Of a stretch of DNA of 64,000 bases, positions 36,611 through 48,150 are shown piece by piece. Source of the DNA: Phoronis australis (lineage: Eukaryota > Phoronida > Phoronidae); NCBI GenBank assembly GCA_002633005.1, contig NMRA01000059.1, positions 1,079,133 through 1,143,132 on the forward strand, read 5' to 3'. A program made the translations under genes and the position numbers. Under the pieces are notes generated by a model. That model searched no databases. It was not told the DNA's origin and saw only the letters and a program-made list of their open reading frames with translations. Each line of letters starts with the position of its first letter. Within the stretch, counting starts at the first letter, position 1.

Positions 36611-36822
36611 GATAATGCATCACACTGTGTCATGAACTGAATGATGCATCACACTGTGTCATGAACTGAATGATGCATCACACTGTGTCATGAACTGAAT
36701 GATGCATCACACTGTGTCATGAACTGAATGATGCATCACACTGTGTCATGAACTGAATGATGCATCACACTTTGTCATGAACTGAATGATGCATCACACT
36801 GTGTCATGAACTGAATGATGCA
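36611..36822. repeat. 29-bp tandem repeat in KCNQ 3'UTR, 7 copies
   Basis: Seven nearly identical copies of a 29-bp unit (ATGCATCACACTGTGTCATG core), with one partial copy, start 311 bp after the KCNQ stop. A looser related stretch (CATGTCATGAACTGAA) sits at about 36895. If the UTR extends to 37.1 kb the array is transcribed in the mature mRNA. Confidence 0.95.
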
Positions 36823-37075
36823 TTTTTGTATAGACATTTTGTCCACCATAACATTTTGTCACGGACCAATAACGCATTGCAACGCTTAGCACATGTCATG
36901 AACTGAACAATTCTGTACTGAAATTCTATTCGACATTAAAGTTGCGTTATCCGAACATGTACGCACATCCATGTGTCCTTAGCTTAAATATTTGAAATTG
37001 TTTTTGACAATTTCTTGTTACATGCTAAGAGCCAGTAGTCTGTTTTGACTTTTTGATAGTTTTTTAAGCCTAAAT

Positions 37076-37081
37076 AATAAA
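37076..37081 (+). terminator. candidate KCNQ poly(A) signal
   Basis: AATAAA 776 bases after the stop, followed within 30-50 bases by a GT/T-rich element. It is the first canonical hexamer after the KCNQ stop that I noticed. Confidence 0.45.
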
Positions 37082-37313
37082 TCGAGTGTTTTTCATGAAA
37101 AAATGAATGTATGTTTTTGCAGTACTGAATCGGCCAATGTTACATTCTTCTATCGCCACAGCAGGCATCCATTGGTTATTGAAATACACCACTGGCATTT
37201 TAACTACAGACTTTTTGGGTTTCTTTGTTCAAATATTTTGGTTCACCAGCTTCTTAAACCCAGTAAAATGTCGCATTCTATCGTTTGAAATGTCAGTAAT
37301 GTGGAATAATCAA

Positions 37314-37404
37314 CATGACATACCTATTCAGGGCCCTAACCTTTTCATTGGTGCAACATACATGACATACCTATTCAGGGCCCTAACCTTTTCATTGGTG
37401 CAAG
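37314..37404. repeat. 47-bp direct repeat, 2 copies
   Basis: Two adjacent, practically identical copies of a 47-bp unit starting CATGACATACCTATTCAGGG. Confidence 0.92.
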
Positions 37405-38519
37405 ATTTTATCATCGGGTTGCTATTTCAAAAATTGTTTGTGCCATGATGTTTGCCTGTATTTGTTTAATAACAAATGCCTTGTGTTCAGGAAAGTATTT
37501 TTTTGTTCTCTCAATAGTTCGTCTGCGAGCATGCACGTTGTCTGAGAATTTCATACTGGTTGGTTATTCGATATTTTGCACACCTTAGTAGGAATCTTCC
37601 AGCATTCTCTGCTGAATTCTCATCAGTCAATGTTTGTGACACATACTTGTGTCCGTTGACACGTCACTCTAATTTCTCAAGTTTGCATAACTGAAATGCC
37701 TTAAAATATTTTTCGTTCTACAGAGTAAAACAATGTGAATTTCTTCCCATGTGATTAGCACCCCGTTGAACAATTAGGTAGTCTTGAACAAAGCAGGCAA
37801 GGGAACTCGCGGCACTTGTTTGCCACCAACTAGTTACAATATCCCCGTATAGCATTCTCATATGTCAGGTGTGTTCACACCTTTGGGAATGTAATTGTTC
37901 CACCTGTCTTTGCTCATGACCATCTTTTATTCTGGCTGGTTCCTTTGTGTGCAACATGTCGTTAGCGCTGACGTATATATTCCCTTTCTTTTAGTGGAAG
38001 AATTCATTTTGGTTCTCAAAAGAACTAATATAGGCATACTGTTGAGGCTGGAACTTGGTCATTTTGTTTCAGTCAAAAATTGCTGTAGGTTCATTGGACT
38101 GACGTGCTGTTCTGTAAGTGATCTGTGCTCCAGCCTTAACACTAATTTAGTTTATCACTGTAGCACTTTCATTTCCATGAACTTTGGATTATCATTGCTA
38201 TTGGAAGTGTAGGGTCTGCAATATTTTCCTTGTGTGATGAGTTCATAGCCAGAGCGGTTGAAATGCCTCCATGGTTTTGTCTCTTTACTCCCCCCCGCTA
38301 TTCCCAAGATTCAAACCCATAAAGACTTTTGCAGCATGCATTCATTTTTTCAAACCCTGTGGTAATTCTTCTTATTAGGCACACAGTGTGGTCGGGAAGT
38401 GAGGCTCTATTTTGGGAAATTTCTTCTAAAAAATAAGAAATTAAGAACATTTTAGTCTCATTAGCCTTGTCTCTACTGTCTAGTGTCACACAACAACAAG
38501 TTTTTACTAGTTGTAGCGA

Positions 38520-38600
38520 AGTAATCGGCCTTTGAAAAACAGAAAAATGACAATTTTGTTGATTACTTTTGCGCGAAGTCCGTAAGTAGAGAATTTTCAT
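38520..38600. repeat. dispersed A/T-rich repeat fragment
   Basis: AGTAATCGGCCTTTGAAAAA, then a GACAATTTT and TTTTGCGCGAAGT block, matches 27393-27472 closely and 40475-40550 loosely. Confidence 0.6.
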
Positions 38601-40359
38601 ATTTACAATAGATTTATGAAGGATGAGTACAAATATCCGTTACAAATGTAACAAAATCCATTGTCACATATTGAAAAATTCATTAGTGTAATCATAGATT
38701 TAGTCTAGAATATGAAACATGATGAACAGGATTTTATTCTCATTTTGATTTCCATTGTGTATATCAAACATCTTTGATGTTTATTGATGAGTCCTGTCAT
38801 GGCATACTAGTGTACACATTCAGTATTCTATAAATAATCTTCTATTTAAACATGAGCTGGTTTCCTAGTTTGAAGTTACAGATTTATGACTCTTGAATGT
38901 CTATAGTATTTTGTGTGTACATATTTTTGTGTAAAAATTTTTTAAGTGTTGAAAACCATTGCGTGTTTGAGGAGATTTTAGTATTTGTATGTGGGACTTT
39001 GTAAATATCTGTGTTCAATTGTTGTTGTATCTTGTTTTTGTTTTTCAAAGTTGCATATTCCTAGTGGCACCTACAGCATATCTTTATAGGTTGAAGTCTT
39101 CTTGTTGTATGAGACATTGTGTTGTTCATTGATCAAAAACCAGTTCTTTGTTCAAACGGGCATTTCCTTCTGATAGTCACTGCTTAAAATGAAAATGTAC
39201 AAAGTGTCACAAATCCTTCCGTACCATTCATGCAAAATCGTAGCGATTGCTCTATTAGCACTGTTTTGAATCGTGTTTCCAAAATGGTCCCCATGAAGGC
39301 TTTTTCTTGGTAGGTGGTCTTTTGTAAATTCCGTTTTAGTGGAAAGAAGTGACCCTTTAAGAGTAACTTGTGGCAAGATTTGTCAGTACTCTCAGACTGT
39401 CATAATTTTCATGTGAGAATTATTGTTACTGTAAATCTGTCAATATGTGAGATTGTTTTGCTCAAGGGTGTTGATTTTCATCAACAATAATCAAAACTAG
39501 ATTATAGAGCCCAGAACCGAGTTTCTGGACGACAAAAGAATTTGTGTGAAATTGAACCGTCACTATTTCTCCTGAGGTGGTGTTCTGTTCGTGTTATGCT
39601 GTGTACACATGGTATTGTATTGTAAGCACTGTTGCTTTCCAACAATTTTGTTTTTATTTTACTGAGCTTGTCGTTGTTGTGACGTGAACTGCAGGGAATT
39701 GTGGGATTTTACATTCTTGTGCAATCTTTTGACAGGCAATTGAGGTACCTCAGAATTTTGGAATAGACGTGCAATTAGGAAAGTGTGAGAAGTTAATTAC
39801 CATCTTGCTAATTTACCCGTGAATATCTAGTCTGTAAGTTGTCTTCCACTTAGGAAAAAATCTAACAGTTAACTTATGGACACTTTCTAAGGTGATCAGC
39901 TTAGTGTGGAAAATGATCTGAAATCTACTTTTTGATATAATTTCAGGGTTGAGTGAGACTAAAATTCTTTTGGACTTTAACATAAAACTGATTTGAAGCC
40001 TCTAACCTGACAAGGTTTTTGCGGGATACATGGTTAAGAGATTTGCTAATACAACAAGTTGAGGCTACTAATTTCCTAAATTATTGCAAAGTGGAGGTAA
40101 CATAGTTGTTTAATTGCTCCTGTGGCTAGATTCCTTTCTTGTGTGAAGTCGCCAATTTTGACTTGTCATTGTGGGTTGTCATTCACGATCTTCTTTGCAA
40201 TAATTACAGAAGCCACAGCCTTTCCTCTAGTAACTTTCGCCAATTTAGGACAGGAAATGGCAAACGAGTGATATTTTAAATCTTGAACCGGTGTGGAAAT
40301 AGAGATCACAAGCATTTTTAAGTCTGGTCTGCACACCACCTGTTGGTCACATAATTTAT

Positions 40360-40550
40360 TTTCTCGCTTTTTCACAAAAGATTTGTAACACCAAATGAAT
40401 GTTTTTAAATGTTCAACTTCTGTACCACTGCTACTACCAGATATTTCGAAAATATTCAGGGTATTCGCAAATATCTTGGAACTCTTTGAAAAATGAAAAT
40501 GTGCAATTTTGGCAAATATTTTTGTACAAAATTGGTGAGATTTTTCCGTA
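40360..40550. repeat. dispersed A/T-rich repeat fragment
   Basis: TTTTCTCGCTTTTTCACAAA followed by AGATTTGTAACAC matches about 16247-16278 (TTTTCTCACTTTTTCATAAA, AGATTTGTAGCAC). The segment about 100 bp further on (CTTTGAAAAATGAAAA, GCAATTTTGG) resembles the fragments at 27.4 and 38.5 kb. The pieces may belong to one larger old element. Confidence 0.5.
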
Positions 40551-41359
40551 TGTTATGTTCCGCTTTAAGCCTTTCTGCACATTCCGATTTTTGCCGATTT
40601 CGTATACGACTTTTGGAACGTGACTGTCTATGTGCTCTCATATGCCTGTATATCTGTCTACATTACTTCCATAGGTCTTACAGTCATAGTGGTGTACAAA
40701 AAAGGGACGATTTACAGTCATTTCTGAAAAATTCTTGAGAGAACATTGTCATTTATTGTATTGTATTGTACCTGCTCACGTAAGGGGAAAGTTGGATTGT
40801 GGGAGTTGTGCAAACTGGTAATGTTCAATAATATTGGTGCATGTTATTGGTTTAATTGGTTTGACATATGTTACAGCTGCTGGCTGACTCATTAAAAATA
40901 TGTTATGATAACAGTTGTAATATATGTGAGGGTATTAGAAAACTTCATTGGATAGGACAAAATACAAAGGAATCATGCTGTGCAAAGTAATAAGAAAGCA
41001 TTCACTGCATGAGTTTTAGTTTTTTGCCAATAATTTCATTTTGTTGTCCAGGTACTTGCTCATTTTTCGCTTCCAGTTCCGAATGGTTGCATTTCATCAC
41101 AAATCGTTTCCACGTTTGTAGTGGTTGATTTCACTGGGTGGATCAGTGGGTTTGACCCCTCAATAATAACCTCTGTGGCGAAAAATTGCCTCTGAGCAGG
41201 AGTCTCCCCTGATAAACGCAGAAGGTTGGTCTTTTGAAAATTATGGTTCTCCCTCCATAGCCGCCAGTGCTTATATTTTATTCTTGCAACCAGACGGAAT
41301 GTATAAGCCCCCACTGATAAGATAACATCCTAGATCAGCCACTTGTTGTATTTTTATCA

Positions 41360-41373
41360 NCCCCCCCCCCCCT
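41360..41373. other. ambiguous base and homopolymer C run
   Basis: A single N at 41360 precedes a run of Cs, a typical sequencing or assembly ambiguity. Confidence 0.95.
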
Positions 41374-41560
41374 CCCTTCTCTCATGGCACCAGACATGTG
41401 AGGCATGATTACTCATTCTGCATATTGTAGTTTGGGTTTGTCACCTATGGTGAAGTCCTATGCAATCTTGTCTAATGTTATGTAATAGTTTTCTGCATAT
41501 CAAATATTGTGTAATATACCTGTTGGTAAATTGATACATTTTCTTTTTATTTTGGTGTTG

Positions 41561-41566
41561 AATAAA
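41561..41566 (+). terminator. candidate distal poly(A) signal, + strand
   Basis: AATAAAG is followed by a T-rich stretch (GAAATGTTTGTTC). It lies 5.26 kb after the KCNQ stop, close to where the T-excess on + fades. It would imply a very long 3'UTR or belong to no gene at all. Confidence 0.25.
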
Positions 41567-42241
41567 GATATGAAATGTTTGTTCTATGATTTGTGTATCA
41601 CCATTCTGGCGACACTTTGCTGGAGAAATTGTAGGTCATCAGATTAATTTTGTAAAAAAAAACAGCACAGTTTGAAATTGAAGCGGTCATTAAGTGCAAA
41701 TTGAGACCCTGGATGGGTAGCACTTTTCATACCTGCATAGTATAAAGTCTCGAGAGCCCGACATTTGCAATTAAGGGTTAAGTTAAATATGGCCAAATTT
41801 TCCAAGACGTTTGACACTAGTGCAAAAACACGGGACGAGCAGCCAATGACTCACGGATGACTCACAGTTGCATGTCGTCTGACAAGAGTGACGCAAAGGG
41901 TCACGAGTGAAGTGCTTATGACAGTTGTTAAAGAAATTTAAGTGTTGTGTTATCTATTTCAATACGAGCTCCCTGGGGCTAGAATTTGCATCCAATTGAA
42001 AATACGAGATGTCATTCTCGAAAGACACAAATAAAATTTTGCCAATGGGACATGCATCGTACAATTCGCGTGAGCAACTAAAATACAGCCAGTTGAATAC
42101 TTGAAAAACATTCTCCTAATAAAAAGCTTGTGGTTTTTAAATGACAGACTTCAGTTTGCAAGGTTTGTTGCCTGAAAATCATTGAAGGGTAAAAAACATT
42201 TGACTTGTTTATTTTTTAATGATCCAGTGGTGCAGTGTTTT

Positions 42242-42484
42242 CAGGGGCCCGTTCCAACAAAACTGACTTAGCTAAGACAAATCCTAAATTTTAGTAAATT
42301 TTAAAATAAAAGTTAAATTCGTCTCAAACCAATTCAAGAAAGAGATCTTAAGTTTGAATTAACTGTGTGACGTAAGTTTTGTCTTTAATTTCATTAACTA
42401 ACAGAATGTGGAAGTTCGGAATTTAAGACAAATCTTAAACTTAAGTAAAAAATGAACTTAAGTCAGTTTCTTGGAACAGGCCTC
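42242..42484. mobile_element. foldback MITE, about 243 bp
   Basis: The left end CAGGGGCCCGTTCCAACAAA continues ACTGACTTA. The right end, read in reverse complement, is CTGAGGCCTGTTCCAAG followed by AAACTGACTTA, so the terminal inverted repeats are about 28 bp with few mismatches. Subterminal parts also pair (AAGACAAATCCTAAATTTTAG against AAGTTTAAGATTTGTCTTAA). No coding capacity. The target-site duplication is not clear. Confidence 0.8.
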
Positions 42485-42589
42485 AGTTCTTCATTTTTTT
42501 TCTAAAATCTTCCTGCTTCATTGTTGCAGTGCTCTGTTCAGCGTCTACCGCCCTCCGTGCTGCCAAAGAAACAACAATATCTTAGTTGT

Positions 42590-42828
42590 TACCTTGGTGT
42601 TCAATCAGCCAAGATCACGGACGGGAAGCGGAGTGCCGCGGGACCTTGTCGCTTCCTTTAGTTTCACACCGTGGCAATCGCGGGCGTGCATTTGTGGCCA
42701 CTCTGAGCTCAAGCCAATCCGTCGCGTTACGTGCATATCTCCCAACGAACTCATTGCCCTCGTTTTTGGACTGCATCGTTTCGCAGTGCACTAGATTGGA
42801 GCTGTTACATTCACAAGAACCTACAAAG
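42590..42828. other. CpG-rich stretch, function unknown
   Basis: Visibly richer in G+C and CpG than its surroundings (for example GCCGCGGGACC and GGCAATCGCGGGCG). Two overlapping + frames of about 110 codons cross it, but neither has a recognisable motif. It could be a decayed element, an unmethylated regulatory island, or part of an unrecognised transcript. Confidence 0.4.
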
Positions 42829-42869
42829 CTCTGTTGGCCCGACCAGACGCTCTGGTCGGGCCAACAGAG
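42829..42869. repeat. perfect 41-bp GC-rich hairpin
   Basis: CTCTGTTGGCCCGACCAGA is followed by CGC and then the exact reverse complement. The stem is 19 bp, the loop 3 bases. CTACAAAGCT lies just left of (42821-42830, overlapping the stem start by two bases) and just right of the hairpin (about 42886-42895), a direct repeat bracketing it. Confidence 0.97.
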
Positions 42870-45159
42870 GCGATGGTCATTGCCTACTACAAAGCTATAT
42901 CATATCTTCCCGTGTACATGTTTCGAATAGGGTACTGAAACGTATAATTTCTTCGTCTAAAGTGGGGTCAAATACAAAGTTCTAGGGCCATTTATTTTGT
43001 TGTCTCGGACGTTGACCGACTGAACAATGGCGAAATGCAATTAAATCGTAATGCATTCTTTCCTTATGTCCGTAGCGTGCGTAGATGGTACTGTTGTCAA
43101 TGACTGGGGGTGTTTTATTGTAACTGTACAAATGTTCAGTAGACCATTAACCGAGGGGGCATTGTACTTATTTGGTAAGTTTTGGTTTTGAATATACAAA
43201 ACTTTGAGACGTAATTGTTACCAAGTTGGGCGTGAAATGAATTTTTTATGGTAATGTACAATTCTGTATAAGCGCACAGTACCCGTAGTGAGAACCAAAT
43301 ACTATTTTTTGTCGCTAATCTGCAACAGGGCATTGCCCGGATAACAGGGTAATTTATCAAGTTCACGATTTACGTCGAGTTCGTATTTGTAAACATCATT
43401 GTGTTGTGATTTGGCGGGAAAATCCGGGGGTGTGTCAGGGTTAAAGGTAACGTACTACGTTGTAAACAGCGGTGCTTTTTCAGCGAAGCGGGCATTGTCC
43501 CGAAGACATTATATTTGTAGTTTTTGAAAGTATTTAGGTAGGAAATTCTGGGATTGCCTCAACATTGAATATAACGACATGTCAATCCCTCTCCAGCTTA
43601 AACCATCTTTAATCTGATGAGATTAAGTAGTCCAAACCAAAAGTTAGTATTTTTTGACAGAAGACGTACGTTTGCTACCCCTTTAAATAAAAGAATGGCC
43701 GCAGGCGAACGTGTCTATAGTTTATCACAGGACTGTGGTTTCATTACTTGTAATTTATGAGTTTCCAAATTACTGTTCTTTATTCAAACAAAAGTTAGTG
43801 TTTGATAGAGTGTTTGGTTCCGTTGCCGTATACAGTTACATTTCTTGGTTTGCTTGTAGCGCTATGTATGTAGTCACAGATATTTATGTAACTGCATTTT
43901 CTTCTGAAATATTTTTGTTTACCGACATCAATACACATTACACTCTTGTTATACCTACACGCCCTGTCGTCTAGTGTTGTTCACTGGTAAGGTCGCAGTA
44001 GAGGCTGTCTCCCAGACTGTATGTATTTACCGTGCCTACCTGGGCTACTCAAGTTGTTGCTCCCATTTTACCTCTTCTAGTTTTGGGGCGTGACATGGTT
44101 CCCTGAGCTGTAATCGAAGATATTTCTGAAAAAGAAATAGAAATACCTAAGTTGTAGTGCCCGGTGCCGCGAGAAAAACTGACAGAAATACACCGAGTCG
44201 AAGGAATTCAGTTTGTATTAACTCGTAATCTTAGACTCTAAGATAATACTCGGTTTCTCCTTGGTTAAACATAACGGACTGCATTACTCGCGTGTCGTGC
44301 GCCTACGTAGCGTGCCTCGCTAATGGCATAGTACATGCACTAAGGGTCAGCGACCGGTGGATTCTTATGTTACGTTATTTTGTTGACTAAATATTGACTC
44401 TAAAGAACAGTCTGTGAGATGGTTCAGAGCAAGATTTATTCGTAAATGATTCCGTGCTTGCGTAAGGGCGGAGCTGTAGTAAATCGGCTGCGAGCGTTGG
44501 ACTTGATACGTCCAAAATTTCAGCCTTGTGTGAAAAACTTTTTAGCTGTGTCAGATACATTCGATGGGGATTTTTAAATGGAAAATATCGCCGCTTAACT
44601 GCATTTTTGTTGTGAAAATATATGCCGTTAATAAACTGCTAACGGAAACTAATGAGGTATTTTATATTAATTTTATTCACACACAGTAAGCTAGACCGTT
44701 CATTACCTAACAATTCACAAAATTCACGTCTTCCTAACTTATCCCAGAATGATATGCAAAATGATTTCTGTTTAATTAACAGTTAATGGTGCTTTTCATT
44801 CTGCTGGCTAAAATCGAAACTCGAATTGGGCCTTTTGCGCTCATAAAATCGGTATCATAATATTGCTTACCATGATTATAGTCCCGTTTCCAACAGGAAC
44901 ACCAAAACCATCAGTGACTAAAGAAAATGTTTCAGGAATTTATTGGGGTTGGGAAACCCTAAAATTGCTAAAGTTTGAAAATGGCACATGCACCCATGTC
45001 TTTGGCTTGTTGTCGTGGCAACAATTCAAAACATTGGGATGAGTGTGCAAAGTGTTGTTAAACTGCGTCGAATAACAATTCAACATTGACTACTAAACAG
45101 CGGCGAAATGCAGCTTTATTGAATTAAATCTTTATCAAGTGTTTACTACGCTCTCTGAA

Positions 45160-45840
45160 TCAGCGGACTGGCTGCACCAACTAAAAAAAGCCTACGGTTT
45201 ACGTACAGTTCAACGAATCGCGACCACGACTCCTTGAAAATGATTGACTGGCCACTTGAGAACTATTTTGCTAGCTGTTGACCATTTGATGAGCTTGTCA
45301 CGAAACTCCAGAAACAAAAGTCACGAGCGTATGACGTCACGACTCAATTACGATTTTGTTGCCGATAAAAATCGTTTCGTATGGCTCAGTGGCGACTAAG
45401 TCGCAAGTTATCGGGCCATATCAAACATGTTCGATCGAGCGAAGTCTTACTGGGCCTTGTTGTTTCGTGCGAGTTTGATGGCGATTATTCGTCGTGACCG
45501 AACGAAGTCAAAATTGACCAATATTATTTCAGATTCTTGATAAATGAAAGCTCTGGAGCGTGGCAGCAAATGACCAACGCTCGAGCTGAAGATGGCAATG
45601 AAGAATGCCGTAATGGTACACGCTAAACCAAGCCGCTGTGTATCGTGTGCGGCACATCTTGTCGCCGATAACATGAGACCTCTCGATAAAAAATCCTATC
45701 GTTTTGTGATTCTCACCCCTACTGGCCTACACGCGCGTGGACGTCACTGCGTCACATGATGCTCGTAAAGATTCCTCAAGTCTCTACGAGTCCTTCCAGA
45801 TCGACTAACGAGTTTCTGGATTAGTCGTCGATTGTTCCCA
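45160..45840. other. CpG-rich stretch with CRE palindrome
   Basis: A CpG-dense segment in otherwise AT-rich intergenic DNA. It contains a full cAMP-response element palindrome TGACGTCA at 45332-45339 and related GGACGTCAC near 45739. No exon is recognisable. A promoter or enhancer of an unseen transcript is one reading, a decayed transposon another. Confidence 0.35.
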
Positions 45841-47575
45841 CAACATTAACATTCAAAATTGTAAATCAGTTTTCCAATTCCTCTATCACAGAACATATAT
45901 TTAGCTTATCATATCACTGATTCAATGAGCTGATGACGTGTGGTTGAGATGGAAAGCTATATAGTTATGTAACAAAATTGTCACGGCGTTAGTTGAAACC
46001 AGATAGCATGTTCTTTCAAGCTGCTATGAACGTTATTTTTCTTTGTAAAAAATTGTACTATCGAGTTACGAAGTCAGATATCGACTCACGGAGTAACTGT
46101 GGTCAGATTTGAACGGGTTGTTGGCTGGAACACTGTAGACATGTGTCTTAGTGGTGCAGTGACTTTCATCTTTCAAGTTAAAAAATAAATATTATTTTCA
46201 CATTTTGCTAACAACGACATATGCTGACAGAAGATTGACTGATTGACATGTTGTGACAGCATTACAAGGCAATCCATTTAACTCGCCACATCATATTAGA
46301 TTACCGTCAAAATTCAATTGCAAAGTAAACACAAGGCATAAACAAATATCCGGACGACGCACCCCCCAGTGATACACATGCATTGGAACACTAGTTTTTT
46401 ATTTGACTTGTCTGTGCGAGTCATGTGTCCCTCTGTATGAATATTTTGCCATCAATTTCAGCTTAATTTCTTGTGCTTGGTTCCAGCTTCAAGCCAAGTC
46501 AAATCAGACCGGACCGTTGTGGACCTTGACTTGTACATGCTAGACAAAACTTCGGGTTACGACCCGCAAGCGATTTTTACCATTTTCCTAGCTACCTGCA
46601 GGTGATATCAAGGGAAAACTTCTTTCCACCATGTTGGATAAACCAACAAGTTTGCCTCAGCGTTGCTGAGAACGTTAAGGTTTTTTTAGAAATGAAATGC
46701 GTACGTGTACAGCTTGAATTCAATATCACTTACGCAAACGGCATAGGATATTCGTTGGATGTCGCCGTGTTTTCAGAGGTTTATGTCGATGTCTCGAATT
46801 CTTGACTGTAGCCTGGCTTATTCGAACAACCAGACAGGCTTCTTGTTTTAAGTGAAAAACGGACGGAAATCCACAAATGCTTTCCTTTTACAGAAATAAA
46901 AACCGTGGGAGTGCGTGATAAGTGGCGGTTCTTCACGAAAAGGCACAGATACTTTTGCGTAGTCTGTGTGCTGGCAAAAACGTTCAGTTAACGTGTACTC
47001 TGGGAGTCGTTTGTTACTCTAAAGAATAATGGACAGTGGACACGGGTGACCCCCAGCTAATGAACTGCAGGTCGAACAGCTCATCATATATTCAACCCAC
47101 ATCCCTTGACTTGTTCTCGGCGTAAATTTGAAGCTTCAATTCCAATATCTTAATTCATGCGGGTCGCCTGCTTTAAAACTGCACCTGCAATCGTGTTTCT
47201 TACACCTGTTCTATGGTTCCAATTCATTGGCAATTGGATTTCAATGCGTCTATTGTGAACTCGTGTTTTAAATTTCAAATCAGTCCAGAAGCTCCCTCGA
47301 GCCATACATATGCGACCACCTGGCATTTGTCAACTATTACAAATGCATGGTTAGATTTATGCCAGGGGGCAGAGATATACACTACACTTCTATAATTTCC
47401 AGCTCTTAAAAGAGACACAAAAAACATGGAGTTCAGTAATGTCCATACTTTACTCTGTACATTTTACCTTCAACAAGATTACTCTTCACAAACCAAAGAT
47501 TTGTGGGACTTAATATGTTTGTACATAACTTTCAGAAGAAAAACATAAAACAAGAATTCTTTTAAGTTGAAAACA

Positions 47576-47581
47576 TTTATT
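47576..47581 (-). terminator. candidate CDKN1 poly(A) signal
   Basis: TTTATT on + is AATAAA on -. It is a canonical hexamer near the left limit of the A-rich (on +) domain that marks - strand transcription. It would end a roughly 2.7-kb 3'UTR exon. Confidence 0.5.
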
Positions 47582-48050
47582 TGTGTTCATGAGATCAGCC
47601 CAAAATGGACATAGTTTACATGTATAATGACTATACAACTACAGCACAGCGTTAACTCCTAAGGGGTCACTTAAAATCAGTAATGAGGGCTTAATCCAAT
47701 CTAAAATGAATTTTGCCCACTACATGTCAATCAGCTACTGGCCCTTTAGGGAACTAACAACTGCACAGGGTATACCTAAAGAAAATTAGACTTGTGAAAT
47801 ATACAAAGAAATATATTAAGGACCAAATATATCACAATTAGATTAACCATACACATTTTAGAACTTTGGCAATGTACAATAATCAGATTAAATCTTCAGT
47901 GCTCATGATTTTAATAAAATATCTAACTATATAATGCTATGGCTGTTTTCAAACCAGGTGATGTTGGTAATGATATTGATAATCTAGAAACCACCACAAA
48001 ATTACTAACTTTAAAGTATATGTACGTGAGATCAAGGTAGATTAACATAT

Positions 48051-48150
48051 CCATGCCCAGGCACCACAATCCGTGCCCAGGCACCCCAATCCGTGCCCAG
48101 GCACCCCAATCCGTGCCCAGGCACCTCAATCCATGCCCAGGCACCTCAAG
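48051..48150. repeat. 20-bp tandem repeat, 5 copies
   Basis: Five copies of a 20-bp unit (CCGTGCCCAGGCACCCCAAT), with C/T and C/A variants, inside the inferred CDKN1 3'UTR. Each unit contains the self-complementary TGCCCAGGCA (one mismatch at the centre), so the RNA could form several small hairpins. Confidence 0.95.

Larger units (their letters stand above)
36301..37100 (+). other. KCNQ 3'UTR (proximal estimate)
   Basis: Sequence downstream of the stop. An ATTAAA (36935-36940) and an AATAAA (37076-37081) followed by a GT-rich stretch (GTATGTTTTTG) are candidate polyadenylation signals. A distal AATAAA lies at 41561-41566, and the + strand T-excess continues to about there, so a longer 3'UTR is possible. 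The transcript end cannot be fixed from sequence. Confidence 0.5.
37101..47550. other. intergenic region between the convergent genes
   Basis: No exon could be supported on either strand. The left part (to about 41.5 kb) is still T-rich on +. Listed separately are a 47-bp direct repeat, dispersed repeat fragments, a foldback MITE, a perfect GC-rich hairpin and CpG-rich stretches. The remainder (about 43.0-45.1 and 45.9-47.5 kb) shows nothing recognisable; open frames there are short and domainless. Confidence 0.6.

Noticed and set aside
42471-42930. Overlapping + frames of 107 and 114 codons as a gene
   Set aside because: No recognisable motif, overlapping frames both open because of high G+C, and the frames cross a foldback MITE end and a perfect hairpin.
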